DNA of 64,000 nucleotides from JAAYQA01 sp964510345 (GTDB taxonomy: Bacteria > Bacillota > Clostridia > Tissierellales > Peptoniphilaceae). Both the position numbers and the translations under genes were made by a program. The notes under the pieces are model-generated. The model had not been told where the DNA came from. It searched no databases and saw nothing but the letters and a program-made list of their open reading frames with translations. Where the stretch lies: NCBI GenBank assembly GCA_964510345.1, contig CAZEBB010000007.1, positions 9,728-73,727 of the forward strand, written 5' to 3'. This document shows positions 44,036-55,000 of the stretch, in pieces; the first letter of the stretch is position 1, and each line of letters opens with the position of its first letter.

Positions 44036-44715
44036 TTCCCTACCTCCGGGTTTAGTCCATAGCCGATCCCCTTCTTCGTCACGATCAGGTCATTCAGCCC
44101 GATCTCATTCAGTTTTTTCCGAAGTCTCGTGACATTGACGGCGAGCGTGTTGTCGTCGATATAGCTGTCGCCCGCCCAGCATTTTTCCATCATCGTCTCC
44201 CGCCGAACAAAGGCGCCCTTGGCCTGAAAGAGCGCATCTAATATGACCAGCTCCGTGCGCGTGAGATCGATCGTCTCGCCCTTGGCTGCAAGCTTGGCCT
44301 CGCCCGGATACAGGCGTATCCCGTTCCAAGACAGCGCGTCCGCTTCCTGCGAAAAGTCGTACGTGCGGCGCAGCAGCGCTTGGATTTTTGCCAGCACCAC
44401 CGTCGTGTCAAAGGGCTTGGTGATGTAGTCGTCGCCGCCCATCTGCACCGCCATCACGACGTCCATATTCTCCGCTTTCGAAGAAATGAAGATGATCGGC
44501 ACATTAGACGTCTTGCGGATCTCGGCGCACCAATAATAGCCGTTGAAATGCGGCAACACGATGTCCATCAGAATCAAATGAGGCGCATACGCTGCGACTT
44601 CCCCATCGATCTGCGTGAAATCCTGCACGGTCCGCACTTCATAGTCCCACTTCTCCAGCTCCCGCGACAATGATTGCGCGATCGTCGGGTCGTCTTCAAT
44701 AATATAGATTTTCAT
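44032..44715 (-). CDS. OmpR-family response regulator, BceR-like
   Basis: A 227-residue regulator. The receiver domain has the acidic pocket EDD near 7-9, phospho-acceptor Asp in LILMDIVLP near 51 and the conserved lysine in YITKPFD near 100. The C-terminal winged helix has VNVTRLRKKLNEIG. It probably activates the ABC genes downstream. Start ATG with GGAGGTGACC. Confidence 0.94.
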   Translation of the reverse strand: MKIYIIEDDPTIAQSLSRELEKWDYEVRTVQDFTQIDGEVAAYAPHLILMDIVLPHFNGYYWCAEIRKTSNVPIIFISSKAENMDVVMAVQMGGDDYITKPFDTTVVLAKIQALLRRTYDFSQEADALSWNGIRLYPGEAKLAAKGETIDLTRTELVILDALFQAKGAFVRRETMMEKCWAGDSYIDDNTLAVNVTRLRKKLNEIGLNDLIVTKKGIGYGLNPEVGK

Positions 44716-44730
44716 CAGAAGGTCACCTCC

Positions 44731-46071
44731 TTATCGAAATACTTCTTTCCCCGCGCGCAAGTTCTTCACGCCGATCCAGAGCAGCGTGCCGCTCACGCAA
44801 ACCGAGAGAATGTCCGCCAACGGCTCCGCATAGATGACCCCGTTCGCCCCGAAGAAAATCGGTAAAACAAACGTAAAGGGAATCAGCAGGATCACCTTTC
44901 TCAGGATCGCAATAAACAGCGAGACCCTCGCCTGCCCGGTGCCGATATAGAGCATCTGCGCACACATTTGAATGGAAAAGATCGACGAACCCAGCATAAA
45001 GATCGGCAAGAGTTCTTCTACCAGCCCGAGAAGCGCGGGGTCGGTCGTAAAAATGCGCGCAAACAGGCCCGGAAAGAAAAAGATCAGCAAATAGTAACTC
45101 ATACTCACAGCCGTGAGGGCGATCACGCTGATCTTCACCGCCTCCAGGATGCGCTCATACCGCTTCGCGCCGTAACTGAAGCTGATCAATGGCTGCACCC
45201 CGGCCGTGTACCCACTAATGGGGATGATGATCAGCTGCATGAGACTCTGGAGAATGGTAATGGCGCCGATATGTAAGTTGCCACCATATAATAGAAGACG
45301 ATTGTTAAAGGCGATCTGGATGGCGCTTTCTGTCGACTGGATGATAAACGATGAAACCCCGATCGAAAGAATGAGCCCCAGCCGCTTGGTGTCGATGCGA
45401 AGTTCTGACTTGCGTATGCGCAAGATGCTCTTGTCGGAGGTTAAGAAACGCACGACAAACACGGCGCTCAAGGCCTGCGACAACACCGTCGCGATGGCTG
45501 CACCGCGGACTCCCATATCGAGAGCATAAATAAACACCGGGTCCAGTACGATATTGGTCACCGCACCGATCACGACCGTGATCATCGCCGTCTTCGCCTT
45601 GCCTTGGCTCGAGATAAAAGGGTTCAGACCGGTCGAGTACATGACGAAGATCGTGCCCAAAAGATAGGTCGACGCGTAATCCATCGCATACGGTAGCGTT
45701 TCCGGACTCGCGCCGAACACATACAAGAGCGGCTCCAAAAACAGCAATCCCATTACTGTGAGCACGACACCCAACACCGTCAGCGTGGCAAATCCCGTGC
45801 CCAGGTTTTTCCCGGCATCTTCCGGCTGGCCTCGCCCCAGCGCCATCGCAGCAAGCGGCGCTCCACCTCCGCCGATCAGCAGCGCAAACGCACTCACGAT
45901 TAAGAGCAGCGGTGCACACACACCCAATGCGGTAAGGGCGATCGCCCCATCCCCCGGCATATGACCTACATACATGCGGTCCACGATGTTATATAAGATA
46001 TTGACAATTTGCGCCACGATCGACGGCACCGCCAGCGTCACGATCAGAGAGGACACCTTCTTTGTCGCCAT
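44731..46071 (-). CDS. MATE family efflux transporter
   Basis: A multidrug/sodium or proton antiporter with twelve membrane helices (about 446 residues). It contains the MATE-typical PSIVAQIVNILYNIVDRMYVG near the N-terminus and PVFIYALDMGVRGAAIAT in the middle. The frame extends to 46149, but a consensus promoter (46094-46122) overlaps the upstream ATG pair. The ATG at 46069-46071 (MATKK) is therefore taken, although its ribosome site is weak. The response regulator gene starts 16 bases after its stop, so the exporter may be co-transcribed with the bce-like module. Confidence 0.88.
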   Translation of the reverse strand: MATKKVSSLIVTLAVPSIVAQIVNILYNIVDRMYVGHMPGDGAIALTALGVCAPLLLIVSAFALLIGGGGAPLAAMALGRGQPEDAGKNLGTGFATLTVLGVVLTVMGLLFLEPLLYVFGASPETLPYAMDYASTYLLGTIFVMYSTGLNPFISSQGKAKTAMITVVIGAVTNIVLDPVFIYALDMGVRGAAIATVLSQALSAVFVVRFLTSDKSILRIRKSELRIDTKRLGLILSIGVSSFIIQSTESAIQIAFNNRLLLYGGNLHIGAITILQSLMQLIIIPISGYTAGVQPLISFSYGAKRYERILEAVKISVIALTAVSMSYYLLIFFFPGLFARIFTTDPALLGLVEELLPIFMLGSSIFSIQMCAQMLYIGTGQARVSLFIAILRKVILLIPFTFVLPIFFGANGVIYAEPLADILSVCVSGTLLWIGVKNLRAGKEVFR

Positions 46072-46093
46072 CGGGCTTTCAGTAGAATTTCTC

Positions 46094-46122
46094 ATCATAA
46101 AATAAGTATGACATATTGACAA
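46094..46122 (-). promoter_or_regulatory. Promoter of the MATE/bce-like operon
   Basis: TTGTCA and TATGAT on the minus strand are 17 bases apart, each five of six. Transcription would start near 46087, just upstream of the chosen MATE start. Confidence 0.65.
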
Positions 46123-46135
46123 GGAAACTTCCAAC

Positions 46136-46174
46136 GTAAAACACCCCACACTTCACAAAATGAAGTACGGGGTG
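46136..46174 (-). terminator. Terminator after the GntR gene
   Basis: On the minus strand CACCCC-gt-ACTTCA pairs with TGAAGT-gt-GGGGTG and is followed by TTTTACG. It separates the regulator from the MATE operon. Confidence 0.85.
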
Positions 46175-46191
46175 ACACAGTGTTCATATGA

Positions 46192-46833
46192 TCAGTTTTT
46201 TGCGATCGACTTTCCGTAGTGCTGCTTGATCATCGACAGCACGCGGTCATGATCTTCCATCGTGATCGCCGCCAAGATATCCTGATGCTCCAGAAAATTT
46301 CTCGTCTTGTCGAAATCGCGGTACGTATAGTCGTGGATAAAGGCGAGCAGAAACCTGTCAACCAACTTGTCGTATACGCCCATCAGGCATTGATTCCCGG
46401 ACACCCGCACAAAGCACTCATCGAACACCATCGCGTGGCGCGCCAAATCGAGCACCTCACCTTCCTGTGTGAGCGCTTCTTCTTGTTTCACCAGCGCTTC
46501 CTGCATCGCCGTAATCAGCTCCGGGACGCGCTCTTCTCGCCTGCACAGCTCGTACCCGCCGACCAGAAGAATCTCGATCGTCTCTGTGAGTTCCCGGTAC
46601 GACTCTGCGGTAAACTCCAGTACCTTCGCGCCGACATTCGGCGTGATCGTGATGATGCCGTCCTGCTCAAGAACGGTCAGCGCCTCTCGTATCGGATTGT
46701 TGCTCACCCCCAGCTCGCGTGAGAGGATATCGATATTAATGCGCTCCCCAAACCGGTAGTGTTGGTTGAGGATGCGCTCGCGAATAATCCGGTAGGTCTG
46801 ATCTCGCATACGAGATCGTGCGACTTTGGTCAT
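46192..46833 (-). CDS. GntR/FadR-family transcriptional regulator
   Basis: A 213-residue regulator. The N-terminal winged helix (LSRELGVSNNPIREALTVLEQDGI) precedes a C-terminal all-helical FCD domain with the metal/ligand residues in FDECF, FLEHQDIL and the late histidine in DHDRVLSMIKQHYG. The effector is unknown. The ATG at 46833 with AGGAG is preferred to upstream starts at 46839 and 46881. A 10-base direct repeat lies in the region just upstream. Confidence 0.93.
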   Translation of the reverse strand: MTKVARSRMRDQTYRIIRERILNQHYRFGERINIDILSRELGVSNNPIREALTVLEQDGIITITPNVGAKVLEFTAESYRELTETIEILLVGGYELCRREERVPELITAMQEALVKQEEALTQEGEVLDLARHAMVFDECFVRVSGNQCLMGVYDKLVDRFLLAFIHDYTYRDFDKTRNFLEHQDILAAITMEDHDRVLSMIKQHYGKSIAKN

Positions 46834-46943
46834 GTTCATCTCCTTTAGATGCTTATCGTCTATGCTTATCGCGGTCAACATGAGAATCCATCTTCTCTTA
46901 TTGAATTTATATTACTACATATATGCCAAACTCGCCACTGCTA

Positions 46944-46976
46944 AATACAAAACCCCGAGAGCTTGCCTCCCGGGGT
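46944..46976 (-). terminator. Terminator after the G5/CWB2 surface protein gene
   Basis: On the minus strand CCCCGGGAG pairs with CTCTCGGGG across a 5-base loop, followed by TTTTGTATTT, shortly after the stop at 46990. Confidence 0.85.
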
Positions 46977-46989
46977 CTGTTGGGTTCAA

Positions 46990-49035
46990 TTACTTCAGTT
47001 GTCCTTCCACTTTTGTCGAAATGGTGTTCACACCACCGACGATCGTGAAGTGGTTGATCTCTTTGCCTTCGCCCTTCAGGTATTCCAGTACGATCTTCGG
47101 AACATTATCCTTTTGGACCAAGAGGATCGGTGCGCCGAATTCATCGGTCAACGGTCCGGCTGCCAATGCGTCGATATACACTTCTCCGCTTGCCACAAGT
47201 GCGCGTTTCGCGTTCGGATAGGTGTAGGCTGCGATCATCGTTGCGGTTTCGTAACGATCCGCGCCGCCGATACGAAGAACATCCGCGTCTTTCTTGAGCT
47301 CGTCTTCGATCTCTTTCGAGACGGATGCGGTTTGACCGGCGATGACGATGTCATCAGGATTGATCGCTGCCAAGCTTGCCTTCGTGTACTCAGGCAGTAC
47401 GGTCGGCATCGTCAACAGGATCGGTGCGCCTTCGCGAATTGCCAAGGAGCTGATGGTCAACGCATCGGGGAAGATATCGCCGCGTGCGAGAAGCACGAGG
47501 TCATCTTGTCCGGTGATCGATACAACGCGAGCCGCTACGAGTTTCGCGGTTTCGTAACGATCGGTTCCGCCGATACGCTCAACGCTGTAGTCTTCTTTCA
47601 GAAGATCTTCAACTTTAATGCTGATCGTGTTCGGTCCGCCGACGAGAATAATCTCTTCTACGCCCAAGCGAACGAGTTCGGCTTTGGTCGCTTCAGGAAT
47701 GTCATCCTTGTTGACGAGAAGCAACGGTGCATCCAATACATCTGCCAATACGGTGGCTGTCAGTGCATCGGGGAAGAGGTGTCCGTTGACCACGACGGCG
47801 ATTTTTGCCTTGTCATAGTTTTCTTTGGACACTTCCACTGCCGTTTCAAAACGGTCTTCGCCGTCGATACGGTCTACGATGTTGTCATCATCTCCGCCGC
47901 CGCCAACGCCGTCGGTAGTTTTATCGGTGACGATTCTCTTCACTTCACCACTTGGCGCTTTACCATTTTCAACTTGGATCGCCGTAATGATGTCTCCCTT
48001 TTTGAGTTCGGGTACATCGACCGTCCATTTGCCGTCCGTTCCTACAACGACTGTGACTTGTGTCGTACCATCCGGTAAGGTGACGGTAATGGTCGCTCCC
48101 GGTACACCGCTACCCGATACTTTCGTATCTCCCGTGTAGGGTTGTTGAACGCTCGGGTTTGCGCTGATCTCTTTGGTTCCGACCAACAGAATACGGTCGA
48201 CTGCTTCTTTAACGACCTTTTCAGAAACTTTATCTTTAGTGACCACTCCGTTAAAGGTCGTCACTTTATAGGTGACTTCTTTCTCGCCAAGTACACCGGC
48301 TTGTTTTTCTTTTTCTTCACCGGCAGCTAAGGTCGGATCATATTCTTTGATCGTGTTGAAGGGAATGTCTTCCTTCACCACTTCTTCGCTTACAACAGCG
48401 ACACCCGTTCCGCGCTCAATGATTTCATTGACTGCTGGCGTAGTGATAGTGTTAGACTTTTCGACTCTTCCCGTCTCTACTCCGTCGGTGTACGTAACGG
48501 TTTCAACAATTGTGCGAACTCCATTTTTCCCGGTTTGAACAACTTTCTGTTCTCCCACGAGGAGATTCGGATTATCTCTATATTCGGTGGTGTAGGGGAC
48601 AGTTTCCGTTTTGGTTTCGTCCTTAGTCGTAATCACCGGAGGAGTTTCGGGGGTCAGTAAAACGTAAACCGAGTTCTTAAAATTTGTTACCGTGATGCTG
48701 TCGGTTGTAGCCGGTAAATCAGAATCATCGATAACCGCGGTATAACCGGGTACGTCGATACTGAAGGTATAGTCTCCCGGAGGGACATCTATTACATACT
48801 GCTGGTGCTTGGATCCAAACGGACTAGGAATGCCTGTCCAAGTATTTCCTGCAGCGTCAGAAATAGTGACTGTGACCTTGCTCATATCAACGCCAGCTTC
48901 GTTTGCGAAGTCATTGCCCACGAAGAAGTTGACAGCAGCGCCTCCACCATAAGTGTCCGCAAAGCTAATGCCCGGGATTCCCATGATGAGTGCCAAGGCG
49001 AGAACCAGCACCAAAATTTTCGATACTTTTTTCAT
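46990..49035 (-). CDS. G5/Ig-like/CWB2 surface protein
   Basis: A secreted wall-bound protein of 681 residues. Signal peptide (MKKVSKILVLVLALALIMG..., cleavage after SFA), a Cna-B-like strand-rich domain at about 25-135, and two G5 modules at about 140-285 (VPYTTEY...NEIIERG and IPFNTIKEY...RILLVG). One bacterial Ig-like module lies near 290-370 (DTKVSGSGVPGATITV...GTDGKWTVDVP), and three CWB2 repeats at about 385-681. The Ig-like module is the same type as those repeated in the giant neighbour. ATG at 49035 with AAAGGAG is preferred to the upstream frame start at 49095. Confidence 0.92.
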   Translation of the reverse strand: MKKVSKILVLVLALALIMGIPGISFADTYGGGAAVNFFVGNDFANEAGVDMSKVTVTISDAAGNTWTGIPSPFGSKHQQYVIDVPPGDYTFSIDVPGYTAVIDDSDLPATTDSITVTNFKNSVYVLLTPETPPVITTKDETKTETVPYTTEYRDNPNLLVGEQKVVQTGKNGVRTIVETVTYTDGVETGRVEKSNTITTPAVNEIIERGTGVAVVSEEVVKEDIPFNTIKEYDPTLAAGEEKEKQAGVLGEKEVTYKVTTFNGVVTKDKVSEKVVKEAVDRILLVGTKEISANPSVQQPYTGDTKVSGSGVPGATITVTLPDGTTQVTVVVGTDGKWTVDVPELKKGDIITAIQVENGKAPSGEVKRIVTDKTTDGVGGGGDDDNIVDRIDGEDRFETAVEVSKENYDKAKIAVVVNGHLFPDALTATVLADVLDAPLLLVNKDDIPEATKAELVRLGVEEIILVGGPNTISIKVEDLLKEDYSVERIGGTDRYETAKLVAARVVSITGQDDLVLLARGDIFPDALTISSLAIREGAPILLTMPTVLPEYTKASLAAINPDDIVIAGQTASVSKEIEDELKKDADVLRIGGADRYETATMIAAYTYPNAKRALVASGEVYIDALAAGPLTDEFGAPILLVQKDNVPKIVLEYLKGEGKEINHFTIVGGVNTISTKVEGQLK

Positions 49036-49099
49036 GTTTTCTCCTTTGAATGAGTAGTGAGGGGAAAGGCGGCGCGCGCCTTTCCTCTTGATCACTTAC

Positions 49100-52000
49100 T
49101 TAATTGATGACTAACGGATTTCTGCCTGCGTCGATCTCAAACTTGTCACCCATGCGGTCGCCGTCAGTATCGCGGTTCAACGGATCCGTCTTGTATCCAA
49201 GTGTACCGTGATATTCATCGTAATCAGAAATTCTGTCACCGTCGGTATCTCGATTGAGCGGATCGGTAAAGGTGACCTCTTTCTCAAAGCAATCGGTGAG
49301 TCCGTCTCCATCTGTGTCGATGCAGTCGATGACAACCACTTCTTTTGGATCGGATGCGGGTTTGTCGCCGTCTTTCGCTACGACATCGATCACATCGCCT
49401 GTGTTGATCTTTTCGGGATCTACTGGAATCGAGAAATCTCCGTTTTCATCCGCTTTTCCGGTGTACTCGGTTCCGTCGGGCAGGGTTACTGTAACATCTG
49501 CGTTCGGTTCCGTCGTACCGGTGATCTTGTCATCGGACTCGTGAACAGGATCAACCGTCGGTTGCGGGGTCTTGTCTTGATCAACAACCGTTACGAAAAC
49601 TGGATCGCTCGGTGTTTTACCATCTTCGGTTTGAGTGACTTCGATGTCAGTACCCGGTACCAGATCAGTACCTTCCGGTACAGGTACAGTCCACGTTCCA
49701 TCATCGTCTACGGTCGTCGTAATCGGGTCGGTTACGCCAGGGATCGTGACGGTGATCTCAGCCCCCGGTTTTCCTGTTCCGTCGATCGTCGTGTCACCTG
49801 CCACCGGTGTTTCTACGGTCGGTTTCTCACTTTCTCCCGGAGTCGGTTTGTCTACCACAGTCGCCGTTGCAGGAATACTCGGTGTCTTGCCGTCTTCCGT
49901 TTGCGTAGCGGTGATTTCATCGCCGGCCGTCAACTCTGTGCCTTCCGGTACAGGTACGCTCCACGTTCCATCATCGCCTACCGTCGTCGTAATCGGATCG
50001 GTTACACCCGGGATTGTGACGGAGATCTCGGCGCCAGGTGTTCCGGTTCCGTCAATTGTCGTGTCGCCTGCCACAGGTTGCGTGATGTTTGGTGTTGTGC
50101 TTTGATCCGGTGCCGGTTTTTCATCTACTGGTACGACAACCGGTTCACTCGGATCTTTATCCGTTTCAGTTTGCGTTACGGTTACATCCGTACCCGGTAC
50201 TAAATCAGTACCTTCCGGTACAGTAGCGGTCCATGTTCCGTCATCGCCTACCGTTGTTGTCACAGGATCGGTTACGCCTGGGATCTTAACGTCAATCGTC
50301 GATCCCGGTACGCCGCCGCCGGTGATTTCCGTATCGCCTTCCGTAATTGGATTAACCGTCGGTTGATCACTTTGCGTGACCGGTTTTTCGCCTACGGTTG
50401 CCGTAGCCGGATCACTCGGAGTTTTTCCTTCTTCGGTTTGCGTAGCGGTGATTTCATCGCCTGCCGTCAACTCTGTTCCAGCCGGAACAGGTGCTGTCCA
50501 TGTTCCATCCGTACCTACGGTTGCTGTCACAGGATCGGTTACGCCGGGGATCTTAACGTCAATCGTCGATCCCGGTACACCGCCGCCGGTGATTTCCGTA
50601 TCGCCTTCCGTAATTGGATTAACAGTCGGTTGATCACTTGGGATGACCGGTATGACATTCTTGTTATACGTTGCCGTATAAGTTGCGTCAGCCGTTACAT
50701 TCCCAGTTGCAACAGGATCCCATGCTTTGAAGGTATAGTCTTCATCTACTGTGATTCCCGTTGCGTCAGCAGCGTTCAGTCCAGCTTTAGTAAAGACATC
50801 CGCTACAGGCACTGTACCATCTTTCAAGACAAAGTATTCTTTAGTCTCTACGATGGGGGTTCCACCGAAGTTTCCATTGGTGCCGGAATCTAAGGTGACT
50901 TTCGCAAATCGGTCAGGATCCGGGTTATTTGGATTCTCCGGAGTCACAGGGACGATCTTATCTACGACGGTCGCGGTGGCGTCTGCACTCGGTAATAATC
51001 CGGGTTCGGTTTGGTTGGCAGTGACATCGGTGCCGTTCACTAACGGTTTGTCAGCCGGTACATCCACACTCCATGTGCCGTCGGTGCCTACGGTGACGGT
51101 GACGGGCTCGGTTTGCCACGGTACGGTGACGGTGACGTCGGCTCCGGCTACACCGGTTCCGGTAATCGTGGTGTCGCCTACAACGGGTTGGTTAATCGTC
51201 GGGGTCGCGGATGCGCCTTTGGCAACATAGGTGGCCGTATAGGTGGCATCGGCGGTGACGTTTCCGGTAGCGGCTGGATCCCATTTGTCGAAGTTGAAAT
51301 CGCCCACAACGGTAATGCCTGTCGCATCGGCCGGGTTTAATCCTGCTTCTGTAAATACGTCAGCAACGGCAACGGTGCCGTCTTTCAGCACGTAGTAGTC
51401 TTTGGTCTCTACAACGGGGTCTCCGCCGAAGTTTCCGTTGGTACCGGAATCTAGGGTGACTTTTGCGAATCGGTTAGGATCCGGGTTGTTTGGATTCTCG
51501 GGATCAATCGGGATGATCTTATCGACGACGGTTTCGGTAGCTGTATCGCTGACCGTCTTTCCGCTTTCTATTTGTTGCGCGGTGATTTCGTCATCTACCT
51601 TGAGGGTAATTCCTGCCGGTACATCAACTGTCCAGTTTCCATCTGGATCGACAGTCGCTGCGATGGTTCCTTCTACACCCGGAATTGTAACAGCAACTTC
51701 TGCGTCGGGGACTCCGGTTCCGGTGATTGTGGTGTCACCAACAACAGGTTGGTCAATCGTCGGAGTCGGCGTTTTTTCCATTGGCACATATTGTGCCGTG
51801 AAGGTATTATTTGCCGCCGTAACCGCAGTGGTAATGGAAGGCGTCCAACCATTGGCTATAAAACCTGCATCAGGGGCAATCGTCGGTACATATTTTCCGA
51901 GGATGACGGTGTTCTCCATGACATCTAATAGAATGCTGCCGTCTGTTTGCGCGGATGTGCCGGTTGCCGGTGTGAGCGATCCGTTTGCCCCTTCTAGTAA

Positions 52001-55000
52001 GGTGACGCGGATATAACCTGCCGGCGTTTCGGTCGTAGGATCTTCTACCGGGATGGTCGTTTCAAGTTGATTCAGCTGAACCGTAAACTTGTTAACTGTG
52101 TCGCTTACCAGTTCGGTAATCGCAGGAGACCACGGTTCTGCCTTTACTTCATAGCCGACTTTCGGCGCAATATTCGGGACATATTTTTCAAGGATTGCCG
52201 TTCCTTCTTTGACATCCAGCAAAATAGTTCCGTTTGTTTGAACGGTTGTGCCGAGTGCGGGGTTAAACGTTGCGTTCGTCGTCGGATCCAAGGTCACGCG
52301 GATATATCCTTCCGGTGTTGGATCGGTCGGATTGGTAACCGGGATCGTCGTTTCCAATTCAGTGTACTGTGCGGTAAATAGATTCACGGCATCAGACACT
52401 ATAGTCGTAATCGCAGGATCCCATGGATCGGTCGCAACTTTAAAGCCGACGTTCGGGTTGATGGTTGGAACATACTTTTCTAAAATCGCGGTGTCCTTGA
52501 ACACATCCAACAGAATCGTGCCATTTGTTTGCGCTGTTGTTCCACTTGCCGGTGTGAAGGATCCGTTCGTTGCAGGATCTAACGTGACGCGAACATAACC
52601 GGGGGGAGTGGGATCATTCGGGTTAATGACCGGAATGGTCGTATCCAATTGCGTGTATTGTGCGGTGAATGTGTTGTTATCTACAGTCACCGGTGTGGTG
52701 ATCGCCGGATCCCATCCGTTGGCTGAATAGCCGTCGTTCGGATCGATTGTCGGAACATATTTTGTCAAGATGGCCGTATCCGGCTTAACATCCAAAACGA
52801 TCGTTCCATTTGTTTGAAGCGTAGTTCCATCTGCAGCGATCAAACTTCCGTTCGCACCGGGTTGCAGTGTGACACGAACATAGCCGGGTGTCACCGGATC
52901 GGTATCCGGATTGGTTACAGGAATCGTCGTATCCAATGCAGTGTACTGCACAGAGTAGTTTTGTCTTGGATACGTGCCGTTGACTTCGCCCGTATAGTCA
53001 TCTGCGGGGATTGCCGGTGTCCATGGGTCGGTTGCGTTTACAATCCAACCGGTCTCCAGCGTCATATCCGCTACTAGCGGCATGACCGCTTTGACTTCGT
53101 CAAACGTAACGCCGTTCAGAACGTCGAAGTGGATTTGTCCTGCATAGCTACCTGTTGCAATAAAATAGTTATCCGAGGGTGCAAAGCTTCCGTGCGTATT
53201 GATCGCATCTGTTCCCGGAAGGAATACTACGCGGTGATAGCCGGGTTTCGGAGTCGTGTCTCCAGCACCTGGATCGACCGGATCGACGACCGCGCCAAAG
53301 TTTGCCGTGAAGCTCGTGTCTGTCATATCTTTGACAGTAGTGGCTTCTGCCGGGAATGCCGGGGTCCAGTCAAGATGTTCGTAACCAGGATTCCCAACTG
53401 CCGTCGGCACGGGGATATCTGCAAAGGTTAATGTGTCCTTTACATCGTACGTGATCGTACCACCCGTAGCCGTAGATCCCGATTTTGTAGACGTAATCGT
53501 ACCATTGGGTCCAGCCGTAAAGGTAATACGTTTATAGCCGGCCGGCGGTGTAACGTCTGTCGGGTTTTCGATGATCGCATCGCGATATGTCGCGTTGTAT
53601 ACCATAGTGTCAGTTTCGGCTGCTACTGCGTCATCCGCTGGGAGTGGTGTATCCCATCCGGCGAAAGAGTGGCCAGCATCCGCAATCGGGTCATACAATA
53701 CGGACTTAACTTCCGCATACGGGGTGCCGAGCAACACATCGATGATTTTTACATCAAATTTCGTGTGTGTTCCGTCAATCGATTCAAAATCTCCGAACTC
53801 ACCACTGTTGAAGGTCAGGCGGATGTAGCCATCCGGAGGATTTGGAGTGCCCGGGTCTTCAATAATATTCTGATTGAAAACTGCGGTATAGGTTGCACCG
53901 GGGATTACGGTATCGGTAAGTTGGATTGCGGTGAGAGGATCTCCGGTTTTCCAAACGTACCCGGTGACATCTGCGTCAGCGTTTTTCGTTGCGACAGGCG
54001 CTTTGATATTTTCCAAAATGTCTGTCTTGAGTGCGTACATTTGCCATAGGCCTGTTGTATCGCCCGGTACCGGTTTTTGTTGCGTCCAAGCCGGAGCTTC
54101 AGGTCGTAAGGACAAAGTTCCGTTTCCGTCGGTGTTAAAGTAAATCAGCGTTTCTAAAACATCCGCTACGCCATTCTCGTTTGCATCTTTTTGTACGGTA
54201 ATGGTGAACGTCTTGGGGTCTGCTGTGTTCCCTGCGGCGTCTGTCGCGTTCAAGGTAATGGTGAAGGTCTTCTCTTCATCCGTACCCCAGTCAGCTACCG
54301 TAGGTGTTCCTGAGAACGTACCGGTTGCGGGATCAAACGTGACGCCCCCCAATTCTGCAGGGATCGTTGCTGTGATCTCCGTTCCGTCGTTGGTCTTTGC
54401 AACCACGCCCGTTGGAAGCGCGTTTCCTTCGAGGACTTTCTGATTAGCCGGTGGAGTAATGACAGGTTTCACATAATCCATTACGGCGCTGTCGGTCGCT
54501 TTTTCCGAGGTGTTTCCGGAAACGTCTTGAATGGTTACATCTGTAGTCAATTTTCCATCTTGTGGCGGCAACGGAATATTGGGAATGGTCACGGTGCCTG
54601 CTGCGATATCATCGGCTGTCAATGTATGGGTAAAGCCGGGGATACCGTCGCCGTTTAGGTCAACCTGCACCACATCTCCCACAACTGCGTCTGTGGGTAA
54701 ATCAACTTTTAAGTCGGTTGTTGTTGCTGCACCTTTTTCTTCTGCACTGATGAAACCATCATCGTTTGCATCGATGAGGATTTCTACAGAAGTGGGTGCA
54801 CTTGGCGGAATGGTATCAGGTTCTGAAATGGTCACCGGAATTGTTACGGTTGCCGTGTAACCATTGGCTTCTGTTACAGTGATCGCCACTTGCGAAGTGC
54901 CGGCAGCTGTCGGCGTTCCAGAAATCACACCGGTTGTCGGGTCGATCGATAGCCCTGCCGGTAAACCAGTTGCCGTAAACGAATATGCCTCTTCGCCTCC

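Noticed and set aside
46963..48078. 371-codon plus-strand open frame
   Set aside because: Antisense to the G5/CWB2 surface protein gene, without a ribosome site.
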